A DNA stretch of 64,000 nucleotides from Pseudacidovorax sp. NFM-22. GTDB taxonomy: Bacteria; Pseudomonadota; Gammaproteobacteria; Burkholderiales; Burkholderiaceae_C. Shown here in pieces: positions 12,859-21,516 of the stretch; position 1 is the stretch's first letter; each line of letters starts with the position of its first letter. The notes beneath the pieces were generated by a model that did no database searches, was not told the DNA's origin, and worked only from the letters and a program-made list of their open reading frames with translations. Made by a program: the position numbers and the translations under genes. The stretch covers positions 186,001 through 250,000 of the forward strand of contig NZ_JACBFY010000008.1 of NCBI RefSeq assembly GCF_021401245.1, given 5' to 3'.

Positions 12859-15023
12859 GCCTCGCTGACGGCCACGAGTTGATCGTCCGTAAGGCTATCG
12901 AGGGCGCGCGCCCGGATCCGGAGTTGCGCGTAGATGACTGGGCAGAGGAACACATCATCCTGCCCAAGAGCGGGGCCCAGCCGGGCGAGTTCCGCTTCAC
13001 GCGCACGCCCTACGCGCGCCGCGTGCATCAGGTGCTGTCCCCATCGCATCCATCGAAGCGCGTGGTGGCCCGTGTTGCTTCCCAGATGTTCAAGACGCAG
13101 ACGGCGTTGAACTGGATCGGGTCGATCATGCATCGCCGGCCGCGGAACATCCTTGCACTGGAACCCACAGACACGCTGGTCAAGCGCTTCTCGGCACGCG
13201 TGTCGATCATGATTCGGCTCGCCAAGGATGGCGTTCTGACATCGCGAGTGGCCGCCGCAAAGAGCCGCGATTCGCGCAACACGGTTCAGGCCAAAGACTT
13301 CCTGGGCGACGCCACGCTTTACATGAACACGGCAGGCTCCGCAGCGAACCTCGCGGAGGTATCGGCGCCGTACATCTACGTCGACGAGATCGACCGCCTG
13401 GAGCGGAACGTTGATGACGAAGGCGATCCAGTTGAACTGGCCGAGGCGCGCGCCACCCAGTTTGGCAACGACTGCAAGTTCTTCTACACGAGCAGCCCTT
13501 CCGTGGTGGGCTTCTCCAAGATCGACGAACTGCACGCGCTCGGCACCCAGGAGGAGTACCACGTCCCCTGTCCACACTGCGGCGAACTGCACCCGCTGCT
13601 GCTCGAACGCTTCCGGTACCGCCGCGACCCCGACACCGGCTACATGGACCGCGCCTGGTTCGTCTGCCCGGCCTGTGGCGCGGACATCGAGGAGCACCAC
13701 AAGGCGACCCTTCTGCCGGACGAAGCGGCTGGCGGTACCGCCCGCTGGGTCGCGACCAGCCGAGGGGACGGCGAGACGATCAGCTTCACGATGTCGGCGT
13801 TCTACATGCCGGTCGGCGCGATCACCTGGCTGTCTCTGGCGCGCCAGTATGCGCGTGCCAAAGAGCGCCTTGCGCGTGGCGACCACGAGGCGATGCAGGT
13901 GTTCTACAACACCCGCCTGGGCCTCAGCTACCAGAACACCGAGCGCGTCAGCACTGCCAAGGACCTGATGGACCGCGCCGAGGGCTATGCCTCGCGCGTG
14001 CTTCCCGATCAGGCGCTGGTCGCGACCATGGCCGTCGACACGCAGGCCAACCGGCTGGAAGTCCAGATCGAGGCATGGGGCCCCGGCATGGAACATTGGG
14101 TGCTCGACTATGTCGTGCTGTCAGGCTCTCCCTCGGTGCCGCCGACGACAGAGGGAAGCGTCTGGCAGCGGCTCGATGAGCTGCGGCGCACGCCGCTCAT
14201 GCACGCCGGCGGCGGCAAGCCGATCTACATCAGCGCCTATGGCATCGACTCGGCAGGTCACAACACCCAGGACGTCTACAACTACGGATCCGGCCGGCAG
14301 GCCATGGGCTGTACCGTGCTCCACGGCGCGACCCGTCCTAATCGCCCGGTGATCAGCAGCGCGCCGAGCCGCGTGGACATCGACTGGAACGGGAAGAAGA
14401 CCCCGGGCGGCGTGGAGTTGTGGCAGGTCGGTACCGACGTGGCGAAGGACTACCTGCACAACCGCATGCAGCTGCAGGGCGGCCCTGGCGCGATGCACTT
14501 CCACAAGGATCTGCCGCCAGCTTGGTTCGAAGGCCTCGTGATTGAACAGCCGCGCACGCGGTATGCACGCGGCCGCACCATCCGGGAATGGATCAACCCG
14601 CCCGGCGGGCGTAATGAACCGCTGGATCTGTCCGTCTACAACTTGGCCGTTGCCTACAAGCTGGGCCTGCACCGTTGGTCAGATCTGGACTGGAGCCGGC
14701 TGCGCCGGAAGCTGGTGCCGCCCGGTGCGACCCCCGACCTGTTCGTCGCGCAGCCGCCCCCCGTAACCCCACTGCCGGCGCCCCCGGTGGACGCCGCGCA
14801 GGCCGTCGATCTGCTCGATGTTCCACGCGAAACCGCAGCGGGTTCGCCGCCAGTCCACACGTCTGGACAAGCTGCGGCAGAGCCTGTGCCCTTGCCGCCG
14901 GTGGCTCCGCCGCCCGCGCATGCATCCCCCCCGCCGCCTGTCCAGGCGGCACCATTGCCACCGCCGGCACTGGCCGGCCCGGCGTACGGTGGACGCCGCT
15001 ATCGCTCCCGAGGAATCCAATGA
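12855..15023 (+). CDS. terL: Terminase large subunit (GpA family)
   Basis: A 722-residue packaging ATPase-nuclease of the lambda gpA family. The ATPase part has a degenerate P-loop SQMFKT (residues 76-81) and Walker B YVDEID (175-180); a zinc-like CPHCGE / CPACGA pair follows, which is usual for GpA. The nuclease half includes AVDTQ and YGIDSAGHNT with acidic residues. The last 80 residues are a Pro/Ala-rich tail longer than usual for the family. Its ATG overlaps the preceding stop, and its stop overlaps the next gene. Confidence 0.93.
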   Translation: MSLADGHELIVRKAIEGARPDPELRVDDWAEEHIILPKSGAQPGEFRFTRTPYARRVHQVLSPSHPSKRVVARVASQMFKTQTALNWIGSIMHRRPRNILALEPTDTLVKRFSARVSIMIRLAKDGVLTSRVAAAKSRDSRNTVQAKDFLGDATLYMNTAGSAANLAEVSAPYIYVDEIDRLERNVDDEGDPVELAEARATQFGNDCKFFYTSSPSVVGFSKIDELHALGTQEEYHVPCPHCGELHPLLLERFRYRRDPDTGYMDRAWFVCPACGADIEEHHKATLLPDEAAGGTARWVATSRGDGETISFTMSAFYMPVGAITWLSLARQYARAKERLARGDHEAMQVFYNTRLGLSYQNTERVSTAKDLMDRAEGYASRVLPDQALVATMAVDTQANRLEVQIEAWGPGMEHWVLDYVVLSGSPSVPPTTEGSVWQRLDELRRTPLMHAGGGKPIYISAYGIDSAGHNTQDVYNYGSGRQAMGCTVLHGATRPNRPVISSAPSRVDIDWNGKKTPGGVELWQVGTDVAKDYLHNRMQLQGGPGAMHFHKDLPPAWFEGLVIEQPRTRYARGRTIREWINPPGGRNEPLDLSVYNLAVAYKLGLHRWSDLDWSRLRRKLVPPGATPDLFVAQPPPVTPLPAPPVDAAQAVDLLDVPRETAAGSPPVHTSGQAAAEPVPLPPVAPPPAHASPPPPVQAAPLPPPALAGPAYGGRRYRSRGIQ

Positions 15024-15463
15024 CCGCAGACCCATCCACCGTGGGCACCAATAAGCCCGAGACCACCGAGGAACTGTGCGAGCGCTGGCTGGCGTGGTGC
15101 CGCAGTCGTCGCATGTTCGGGCCGCCGCCAGTCAAGGAGAACGTGTTGGCACGGCTGCAGAAGGCGCCGCCGAAGCCGAAGCGCGAGTTCGATCCGGGGT
15201 GCAGCCCGCGGATGGCGGCATTCCACATGGCCTATCTCAGCCTCGGCGATGGCCAGCAGCGGCGCGTCTTCGACCTGTACTACGTGCACCACGTGCGCCC
15301 GGTCAAGGCGGCCGCGGACGCCCTGGGTATCTCTCGGGTGCACTTCTACCGTCTGCTTGCGGAGGCGAGGCAGTCGCTGTCCGAGCGCGCCGCGGCGATT
15401 GAGCACGACGTGGAGCGGACGCGGGCTGTTGTGATCGACGTGTCCGGAGAATCGACGCCATGA
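15020..15463 (+). CDS. HTH regulator of late transcription, Q/sigma-like
   Basis: A 147-residue protein. The middle and C-terminal parts (QQRRVFDLYYVHH...AAADALGISRVHFYRLLAEAR) read as a sigma-region-4 / phage antiterminator-like helix-turn-helix, where a count-and-recognise motif ends in a helix that binds DNA. Proteins of this type control late genes in many lambdoid prophages. Its location immediately before two strong terminators and the morphogenesis genes supports a Q-like job. The ATG overlaps the terminase stop. The exact family is not certain. Confidence 0.65.
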   Translation: MTADPSTVGTNKPETTEELCERWLAWCRSRRMFGPPPVKENVLARLQKAPPKPKREFDPGCSPRMAAFHMAYLSLGDGQQRRVFDLYYVHHVRPVKAAADALGISRVHFYRLLAEARQSLSERAAAIEHDVERTRAVVIDVSGESTP

Positions 15464-15488
15464 CATGCGCGCATCGAAAGCGCAACCG

Positions 15489-15520
15489 CTTTTTTGTCAC
15501 CTAAACAGGTGACAAAAAAG
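15489..15520. terminator. Bidirectional terminator-like hairpin
   Basis: A perfect 14-bp stem, CTTTTTTGTCACCT with AGGTGACAAAAAAG, encloses the loop AAAC. A-run and T-run on the two sides make it a good terminator in both directions. A third GTGACAAA occurs just downstream at about 15,534. Confidence 0.72.
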
Positions 15521-15620
15521 GGCTCACGCTCATGTGACAAATCGGCCCAAAATTCGACCCAATTCAGGCAGTTCTGAAAAGTCCGTCTGAAGATTCCTGA
15601 TCAAGTTTCATCGTGGGTTA

Positions 15621-15655
15621 GGCCCCGGCACCGCAAGGTTCCGGGGCCTTTTTCT
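15621..15655 (+). terminator. Rho-independent terminator upstream of head genes
   Basis: GGCCCCGG (15,621-15,628) pairs with CCGGGGCC (15,641-15,648), 12-nt loop, followed by TTTTTCTTT. The first morphogenesis gene starts at 15,668. Late transcription must either begin between here and that gene or read through under antitermination. Confidence 0.88.
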
Positions 15656-15667
15656 TTGGGTCGCTCA

Positions 15668-16369
15668 ATGCTCGATGTCCGCCGCTCCGGGGCCAGCCTG
15701 GAACAGATTGCCGCCGAGATCCAGGGGCTTCCCACGCGCGTGATTCCTTACGCCGCGGCCACCGCGCTGACCAAGGCGGCGAAGCGGGGTCAACAAGCCG
15801 TGATCGACGCCATGCGTGTCGACTTCAACAACCCGGTCGCCTACACGCTGAACGCCACGCGGATCGAGCCTGCTTTCAAGGACCGGCTGTGGGCGCGCAT
15901 CGCGGTGAAGAACCAGAAGCCGGGCCGCGGCGTCCGCCCCGAGAGCTATCTGCTTCCCGAAGTGGAGGGCGGAGACCGGCAGGCCAAGGGCCTCGAAGTC
16001 GGCCTGCGCGCTGCGGGGATCTTGCGCAGCAACGAGTTCGCGCTCCCCGGCAAGGGTGTTCAACGCGACGCGTTCGGCAACGTCAGCGGCGCGACGGTGC
16101 GCAGCATCCTCAAGCAGGTGGCCCGACCCGGCGCAGCCCAGCGCCGAAGCGGGAAGGTCTTCGCCGGCGAGGTGGGGCGCCGGCAAACGCGCGGCATTTG
16201 GCAGCGCGATGACCGGCGGCTCAAGGCGCTCTTCATCTTCACCACCTCCGTTCCCAGCTACACGCCGCGCCTCGACTTCGAGGGCGCTGCTCGGCAGGCG
16301 GTGGATGCGCACTTCGCCACGGACTTCAGCGCGGCGGCGCTGTCTCTGATGCAGAGGTACGGCCGATGA
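15668..16369 (+). CDS. Phage morphogenesis protein, possibly minor-tail Z-like (233 aa)
   Basis: A soluble, basic protein with an N-terminal helical part (ATALTKAAKRGQQAVIDAM) followed by strands and a second basic region (KNQKPGRGV). The layout recalls lambda gpZ-type minor tail / tail-completion proteins, where 'AAxxALNRxA' is followed by a basic strand-rich part, but lambda Z lies in the tail module, whereas this gene precedes the portal. The ATG at 15,668 is preferred to a TTG at 15,656. The stop overlaps the next gene. Confidence 0.5.
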   Translation: MLDVRRSGASLEQIAAEIQGLPTRVIPYAAATALTKAAKRGQQAVIDAMRVDFNNPVAYTLNATRIEPAFKDRLWARIAVKNQKPGRGVRPESYLLPEVEGGDRQAKGLEVGLRAAGILRSNEFALPGKGVQRDAFGNVSGATVRSILKQVARPGAAQRRSGKVFAGEVGRRQTRGIWQRDDRRLKALFIFTTSVPSYTPRLDFEGAARQAVDAHFATDFSAAALSLMQRYGR

Positions 16370-16593
16370 CGCTGCAGCAACTGCGCGACCGCCTCTCTGC
16401 CTACCTGGCCGCAGAGACCTCGATCCTCAAGGCCCAGGAGTACCAGGTGGGCCAGGGCTCGACCGCCCGCCGCCTGACGCGCGCCGACCTGTCCGAGGTG
16501 CGCGATGAGATCCGGCGCCTTCAGGGCGAGATCGCACAGGCCGAGCGGAGTCAGGCCGGCGGCCGCCGCGTCACCTACCTGAGGCCGTTCTGA
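16366..16593 (+). CDS. gpW-like head-tail joining protein
   Basis: A 75-residue helical protein: MTLQQLRDRLSAYLAAET, then a second helix with RADLSEVRDEIRRLQGEIA and a basic tail. The size, two-helix layout and position directly before the portal match the gpW family, which closes the portal channel and connects head to tail in lambda. Four-base overlaps with both neighbours. Confidence 0.72.
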   Translation: MTLQQLRDRLSAYLAAETSILKAQEYQVGQGSTARRLTRADLSEVRDEIRRLQGEIAQAERSQAGGRRVTYLRPF

Positions 16594-18194
16594 TGAGCGT
16601 CTCCCTCTTCGACCGAGCATTGGCCACTGTGGCACCGGGCCTTGCCATGCGCCGCGCGGCGGCCCTCGGCGCGATGCGCGCCATGGACGGGCCCGGCGAT
16701 CCCGGGCCGTTCGGCACCCAAGCCGGCGCGGCGCCCATCGCCCGGCGTTGGTGGAAGCCTCTGGCACGCGATGCCCGCACGGACACGGTCCGGGAGTTGC
16801 GCGACCAGCGTGCCAAGTCGCGCGATCTCGCGCGCACCACGCCTCTGGCGGTGGGCGCGATCAACACGAACGTCGACCGAATCGTGGGGACGGGCCTCGC
16901 CCTCAGCGCGCAGCCCAATCGCAAGGTACTGGGCTGGAGCGATGACCAGGCCGAGGCCTGGCGCGAGAGCGTGCAGAACGAGTTCTCGATGTGGGCCGAC
17001 AGCAACCTCTGCGACTATGGCCAGGAGCTGAACTTCTACCAGCAGCAGGCACTCGTGCTGCGCTCGACCCTGGAGTCTGGCGACTCTTTCACGCTGATGC
17101 CGGACGGGGAGCGAAGCGCGTCCATGCCTTACGCGTTGCGCCTGCAGCTGCTGGAGGCAGACCGTTGCGGAAACCCGGACGGGGGGATGGACACCCCCGA
17201 GATGTGCGCCGGGGTGCGGATGGCGGCCAACGGTGCGCCGCAGGCCTACTTCATCTACGACCAGCACCCGGGTAGCGGCCTCGGCCTGTTGCGAGGCAAC
17301 CCGATGGCGGGCAACTGGATCGAGCGCGTGGGCCCGTCCGGCCGCCGGAAGATCCTGCACCACTACCGCAAGCTGCGCCCGGAGATGCCGCGGGGCGTGC
17401 CGTACCTGGCGCCCATCGTTGACTGCATCAAGCAGCTCGCGCGATTCACCGAGGCCGAGATCATGGCCGCGGTCATCAGCGCCTATTTCACGGTGTTCAT
17501 CGAGACCCCCGGTGGTAGCGCCGCTCCGGTGTTCGACGGCGGCGCCCCTGGTGAGGCCGATGGCTCGCCTGAGGCGCCCATCGGGCTCAGCCCGGGGGCC
17601 GTGATTGGTCTGGCGCCCGGGGAGAAGATCAACGCAGCCCAGCCGTCGCGACCCAACCCCAACTTCGACCCGTTCGTCCAAGCCATCATCAAGCAGATCG
17701 GGATCGCGCTGAGCATCCCCTACGAGATCCTGGTCAAGCAGTTCCAGTCGAGCTACTCGGCCAGCAAGGCGGCGCTGCTCGACTTCTGGGTGTATGTGCG
17801 CACCATGCGCTTCTGGCTGGCCGCCAGTCACTGCCAGCCCGTGTACGAGACCTGGATGGCCGAAGCCGTGGCGCAGCGTCGCATTGCCGCCCCGGGCTTC
17901 TTCACCGATCCGCTGATGCGCTGGGCATACACACGCGCTGCCTGGCCTGGCGATTCCATGGGTTCGATCAACCCGAAGGACGAGATAGAGGCCTATGTGC
18001 GGGCCATCGACAACCGCCTGATGACGCGCGAGCAGGCGGAATGGTTGCTCTGGGGCACCGACTGGAACCAGACCTTCCCCCTGAAGGCGGCGGAGCAGAA
18101 GCGCCTGGTCGGTGCCGACCTGCTGCCCATCTCGGCGCCGGGCTCCAACAGCGCATCCACCCGTGACTCCACCAAGGAAGGAAGCCCCGCATGA
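16593..18194 (+). CDS. Portal protein (lambda gpB family)
   Basis: A 533-residue protein of the lambda portal family: RWWKPLARDARTDTVREL near residue 50, a helical core with TPLAVGAINTNVDRIVGTGL, RSTLESGDSF, and the C-terminal YEILVKQFQSSYSASKAAL segment that is very conserved in lambda-type portals. It forms the dodecameric DNA entry channel at one capsid vertex and docks terminase. The 1-bp overlap with gpW-like and 4-bp overlap with the protease gene indicate a coupled head operon. Confidence 0.94.
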   Translation: MSVSLFDRALATVAPGLAMRRAAALGAMRAMDGPGDPGPFGTQAGAAPIARRWWKPLARDARTDTVRELRDQRAKSRDLARTTPLAVGAINTNVDRIVGTGLALSAQPNRKVLGWSDDQAEAWRESVQNEFSMWADSNLCDYGQELNFYQQQALVLRSTLESGDSFTLMPDGERSASMPYALRLQLLEADRCGNPDGGMDTPEMCAGVRMAANGAPQAYFIYDQHPGSGLGLLRGNPMAGNWIERVGPSGRRKILHHYRKLRPEMPRGVPYLAPIVDCIKQLARFTEAEIMAAVISAYFTVFIETPGGSAAPVFDGGAPGEADGSPEAPIGLSPGAVIGLAPGEKINAAQPSRPNPNFDPFVQAIIKQIGIALSIPYEILVKQFQSSYSASKAALLDFWVYVRTMRFWLAASHCQPVYETWMAEAVAQRRIAAPGFFTDPLMRWAYTRAAWPGDSMGSINPKDEIEAYVRAIDNRLMTREQAEWLLWGTDWNQTFPLKAAEQKRLVGADLLPISAPGSNSASTRDSTKEGSPA

Positions 18195-19528
18195 GCCTGC
18201 TCGACATCCTGCGCGCCCCCTGGGCGCTGCATCCCGAGAAGCTCGACGAGCTGCAGGCGATCTATGCCACGCACCTGCGCGGCGAGAAGATCGACATCGA
18301 AGCCGTGGAGGCCCGCCTCGGTCGGCCCCTCGCCAATCAGGAGGCGGGCTACGAAGTACTCGACAGCGGCGTGGCCGTGCTCACGCTCGACGGCGTGATC
18401 GCGCCCAAGGCCAACCTGTTCATGCGCATCAGCGGCGGTGTCTCGGCGCAGCAGGCCGAACAGGCCGTCTTGACCGCCATGGAGGATCCGGCTGTTCGCG
18501 GCATGTTGACCGCCATCGATTCCCCTGGCGGGGCCGTCCACGGCACGCCCGAGCTGGCCGCCGCCATGCGCCGCTTCGGAGAACGCAAGCCGCTGGCGTC
18601 CGTCGGTACCGCCGTGATGGCAAGCGCCGCGTACTGGGTCGGCAGTGCCGCCAATGCGGTCTACATCACCGGGCCCACCGTCACCGTCGGCTCCATCGGC
18701 ATCGTGGCCCGTCACGACTACACCCCGAATGCCACCGGCGGCCAGCGCACCGAGATCACCGCCGGCAAATACAAGCGCATCGCATCGAGCGACGCACCCC
18801 TCACGGCGGAAGGCCAGGCCTACATCCAGGCGCAGGTCGACCACCTCTATCAAGTCTTCGTCGATGCCGTCGCGGAAAACCGCGGCGTGTCGGCGGAGCA
18901 GGTGCTGGAGCACATGGCCGACGGCCGTGTCTTCACAGGCAATCAGGCAGTGCAGGCTGGTCTGGTGGACGGTGTTGCCACCCTCGACCAGCTCGCCGCC
19001 GAGATGGCCAAGTCCCCCGACCGCTTCGTGAAGCGCCGCAAGGCGCAGATCGTCGTGGCCAACCCCCCGTCGAAGGGCGCCGGTGCTGCGCCCAAAGACA
19101 CCCAACCCGTGAAAGGAAAGTCGATGTCCGACCCCATCACGCGTGCGTCTTTGGAGCAAGACCACGCGCCTCTCTTCGCCGCCCTCAAGGGCGAGTTCAT
19201 GGCCCTGGGCGCCCAGGCCGAGCGCGAGCGCATGGCCGGCGTGCGCGCCCAGGTGATCCCGGGCCACGAGGCCCTAATCGAGCAGCTGGCTGCCGACGGC
19301 AAGACCACCCCGGCTGAAGCCGCCATGGCGGTCAACGCCGCGCATCGCACGGCGCTGGCCGCCGCCGCGGCCGCACACGCCAAGGACGCGCCGCCCGCGG
19401 CCAAGCCGTCCATGACGCCCCCCGGCGCCGATCCCAAAGGCGACGGCACGGCAGGCGCCGCCAAGGCGGACGCGAAGGCCGCGGCCGCCGGCATCGTCGA
19501 CATCTTCAAGCGCGCCAACGGAGGCTGA
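18191..19528 (+). CDS. S49-family capsid protease with fused scaffold (gpC/Nu3-like)
   Basis: A 445-residue protein. Residues about 60-290 are a SppA/S49 peptidase domain, with the serine in AVMASAAYW and the lysine in ITAGKYKRI, and the typical SPGG turn (IDSPGG). The C-terminal third (after about residue 311) is Ala-rich, charged and helical, the scaffold part. In lambda gpC and the scaffold Nu3 share a reading frame; here an ATG at 19,124 with a strong ribosome-binding site gives the same arrangement. The protease matures the procapsid and removes the scaffold. Confidence 0.92.
   Translation: MSLLDILRAPWALHPEKLDELQAIYATHLRGEKIDIEAVEARLGRPLANQEAGYEVLDSGVAVLTLDGVIAPKANLFMRISGGVSAQQAEQAVLTAMEDPAVRGMLTAIDSPGGAVHGTPELAAAMRRFGERKPLASVGTAVMASAAYWVGSAANAVYITGPTVTVGSIGIVARHDYTPNATGGQRTEITAGKYKRIASSDAPLTAEGQAYIQAQVDHLYQVFVDAVAENRGVSAEQVLEHMADGRVFTGNQAVQAGLVDGVATLDQLAAEMAKSPDRFVKRRKAQIVVANPPSKGAGAAPKDTQPVKGKSMSDPITRASLEQDHAPLFAALKGEFMALGAQAERERMAGVRAQVIPGHEALIEQLAADGKTTPAEAAMAVNAAHRTALAAAAAAHAKDAPPAAKPSMTPPGADPKGDGTAGAAKADAKAAAAGIVDIFKRANGG
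19124..19528 (+). CDS. Nested scaffold protein (Nu3-like internal start)
   Basis: The internal ATG is preceded by AAAGGAAAG at a distance of three bases, in frame with the protease gene, and encodes MSDPITRASLEQ... to the same stop, 134 residues. The product is highly helical, Ala-rich and charged, as expected for a capsid scaffold. This copies lambda C/Nu3, where the scaffold is made from an internal start and removed by the protease. Direct proof of use is not possible from sequence. Confidence 0.72.
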   Translation: MSDPITRASLEQDHAPLFAALKGEFMALGAQAERERMAGVRAQVIPGHEALIEQLAADGKTTPAEAAMAVNAAHRTALAAAAAAHAKDAPPAAKPSMTPPGADPKGDGTAGAAKADAKAAAAGIVDIFKRANGG

Positions 19529-19533
19529 TCACC

Positions 19534-19926
19534 ATGACCGACACCACCCTCGCCGCAGGCGTCAGCTCGGCCGACAGTCCTGTCTACCAGGAGCTGATCG
19601 CCAACAACTCCAGCCTGCTTTTCGCACGCAAGGCCACCCTGGCCGCGGGTCAGAACCTCAAGCGCGGCGCGCTGCTCGGCCGAATCACCGCCAGCGGCAA
19701 GCTGGTGCTGTCGCTGGCCGCGGCCAGTGACGGCTCCCAGACGCCGGTGGGCGTGCTGGTGCACGACACCGATGCCACGGCGGCCGACGTCGAGACGCTG
19801 CACTACGTGCGTGGTGACTTCAACAGCGCCGGCATGACCATCGGCGCGGGCCACACCCTCGACAGCATCGCCGGCGGCTTGGCCGACCTCGGCATCTTCA
19901 TCAACAAGACCTACGGAGTGGCCTGA
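19534..19926 (+). CDS. Head decoration protein (gpD family)
   Basis: A 130-residue protein with the lambda gpD / HDPD layout: an N-terminal segment with SPVYQELIANN, then ATLAAGQNLKRGALLGRIT and a C-terminal beta part with VGVLVHDTD. It binds as trimers on the expanded capsid to stabilise it against internal pressure. It precedes the major capsid gene by 2 bp, as in lambda. Confidence 0.88.
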   Translation: MTDTTLAAGVSSADSPVYQELIANNSSLLFARKATLAAGQNLKRGALLGRITASGKLVLSLAAASDGSQTPVGVLVHDTDATAADVETLHYVRGDFNSAGMTIGAGHTLDSIAGGLADLGIFINKTYGVA

Positions 19927-19928
19927 CC

Positions 19929-20939
19929 ATGAGCGACATCCTTTTCGACACCGCGACGCTGCAGGGCGTGGTGCGTGCCCTGCCGCTGCCGAAACTCGGC
20001 TTTGCGGCGAAGTACTTCCAGCGCGTCGTGGAGTCGGATGCCCCCGAGATCAACTTCGATGTCGAGGGCACCGACCTGACCATGTCGCCCTTCGTCTCGC
20101 CCCTGGTGCCGGGCAAGATCGTGGTGGAAGAAGGCTACAACACCAAGACCTTCCGGCCGGCCTACGTCAAGGACAAGACGCCGTTCACGCCGCAGCGGGC
20201 CACCACGCGGATGCTGGGCGAGAAGATCGGCGGGGAGTTCTCCCCGGCCGAGCGTTTGCAACTGGCCATTGCGATGGAACTGTCCAAGAAGCTCAATCGC
20301 CTGGAGCGCCGTCTGGAATGGATGGCCGTGCAGGCGCTGATGTATGGCAGCGTCGAGATCAAGGGCGACAACTACCCCGCGCGCATCGTCAACTTCGGCC
20401 GGGACGCTTCGCTGAGCATCACCAAGGCGGCCGGCACCAAGTGGACCGACGCCGGCGTGTCGCCGATGGACGACCTGCATCTCTGGTCTGCGCTGGGCGA
20501 AGCGCCGATCACCGACTACTTCATGACGCAGGACGTCTACGCCGTCTTCCGCGCCTCCGCCGACGTCAAGGAGCGCATGCTGTGGGTGCGCGGCAGCGAC
20601 ACCATCACCACTGCCGCCGTGCTCAGCCGCGACCTGACGCTGATGGGCACCCTGGACAGCTTCCGTATCTGGGTGATTCCCAAGCTGGAGATCAAGAACG
20701 AGGCTGGCCAGAAGGTGCGCATGGTGCCCGACGGCACCGTGCTGGGCGTTGCCGACCTCTACTTCGAGGGCGTGCGCCACTACGGGGCGATCCAGGACGT
20801 CGACCATTTCGAGCCCGGCGCCTACTTCGTCAAGTCGTGGGTGGATCCGGACCCCAGCGTGCGCTACATGATGCTGCAGTCGGCCCCCCTCATGGTCCCC
20901 TACCGGCCCAACTGCACGCTGCGTGCGACGGTGAAGTGA
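19929..20939 (+). CDS. Major capsid protein (gpE family)
   Basis: A 336-residue HK97-fold capsid protein of the lambda gpE family. The N-arm (ILFDTATLQGVVRALP) and the segment KIVVEEGYNTKTFRPAYVKDKTPFTP are typical of this family, as is the long spine helix with PAERLQLAIAMELSKKLNRLERRLEWM. The C-terminal domain includes YFEGVRHYGAIQDVDHF. It is the main building block of the head. High expression is expected; the codon use is strongly G+C-biased like its neighbours. Confidence 0.94.
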   Translation: MSDILFDTATLQGVVRALPLPKLGFAAKYFQRVVESDAPEINFDVEGTDLTMSPFVSPLVPGKIVVEEGYNTKTFRPAYVKDKTPFTPQRATTRMLGEKIGGEFSPAERLQLAIAMELSKKLNRLERRLEWMAVQALMYGSVEIKGDNYPARIVNFGRDASLSITKAAGTKWTDAGVSPMDDLHLWSALGEAPITDYFMTQDVYAVFRASADVKERMLWVRGSDTITTAAVLSRDLTLMGTLDSFRIWVIPKLEIKNEAGQKVRMVPDGTVLGVADLYFEGVRHYGAIQDVDHFEPGAYFVKSWVDPDPSVRYMMLQSAPLMVPYRPNCTLRATVK

Positions 20940-20941
20940 CG

Positions 20942-21190
20942 ATGGACTACGTCGCCGTCGAAGCCCTCGTCGTCGCCGTGCCCGCCCGCAAGGGCGCGCG
21001 ACCGGAGACGCGCACCATCGCCCCGGGCGAGCCTGTGCCCGACCTGGGCGCCGCTGAGCTGGAGCGCCTGCACCGCCTCGGTGCCATCGGCATCGACGTG
21101 GAGGCCAAGGCCAAGGCAGACGCCGATGCCAAGGCCAAGGCGGACGCCGACGCCAAGGGCGACCTCAACGCAGGGCCCAAGCTGCTGTGA
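20942..21190 (+). CDS. Small head-associated protein with AKADADAK repeats
   Basis: A product of 82 residues. The first half is a small beta-rich region ending in LGAIGIDVEAK; residues 55-75 repeat AKADADAK, giving a flexible charged tail. The position between capsid and connector genes corresponds to lambda FI, which helps packaging, but there is no clear sequence match. It overlaps the next gene by 4 bp. Confidence 0.62.
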   Translation: MDYVAVEALVVAVPARKGARPETRTIAPGEPVPDLGAAELERLHRLGAIGIDVEAKAKADADAKAKADADAKGDLNAGPKLL

Positions 21191-21516
21191 TCGACCACGC
21201 CGCCGACCTGGCCGAGGTCTTCTACGGGCCCGACTCTGCCTATCCGTTCACTCGGAAGCGGCCGGGCTTCGCCGATGTGACCGTGATGCTGATCCTGGGC
21301 GCGGATGACCGTTCCGCACTGGAGGACCGCGTCATTGCCACGCATCGCCTAGGGCGCTTCGTGGCCGGCCAGGACGTGCGCGCGGGCGACCTTCTGGTCG
21401 CACAGCAGGAGGTCCCACTTCAACTCGCACAGGGCGCCGCGCTGCGCGTGCTGGAGGCGCCGGAGCGGGTCAACGACGGCATGGAAATGGAGGCGCTGCT
21501 CGGCAGCGGGGCGTGA
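21187..21516 (+). CDS. Head-tail connector protein (FII-like)
   Basis: A 109-residue protein starting at a GTG that overlaps the previous stop (GTGA). It begins IDHAADLAEVFYGPDSAYPFTR and is beta-rich with a LLVAQQEVPLQLAQGAALRVLE segment. Size, fold style and position fit lambda FII / head-tail joining proteins, which cap the connector and bind the tail. The start depends on a non-ATG codon chosen for the coupled overlap. Confidence 0.7.
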   Translation: MIDHAADLAEVFYGPDSAYPFTRKRPGFADVTVMLILGADDRSALEDRVIATHRLGRFVAGQDVRAGDLLVAQQEVPLQLAQGAALRVLEAPERVNDGMEMEALLGSGA

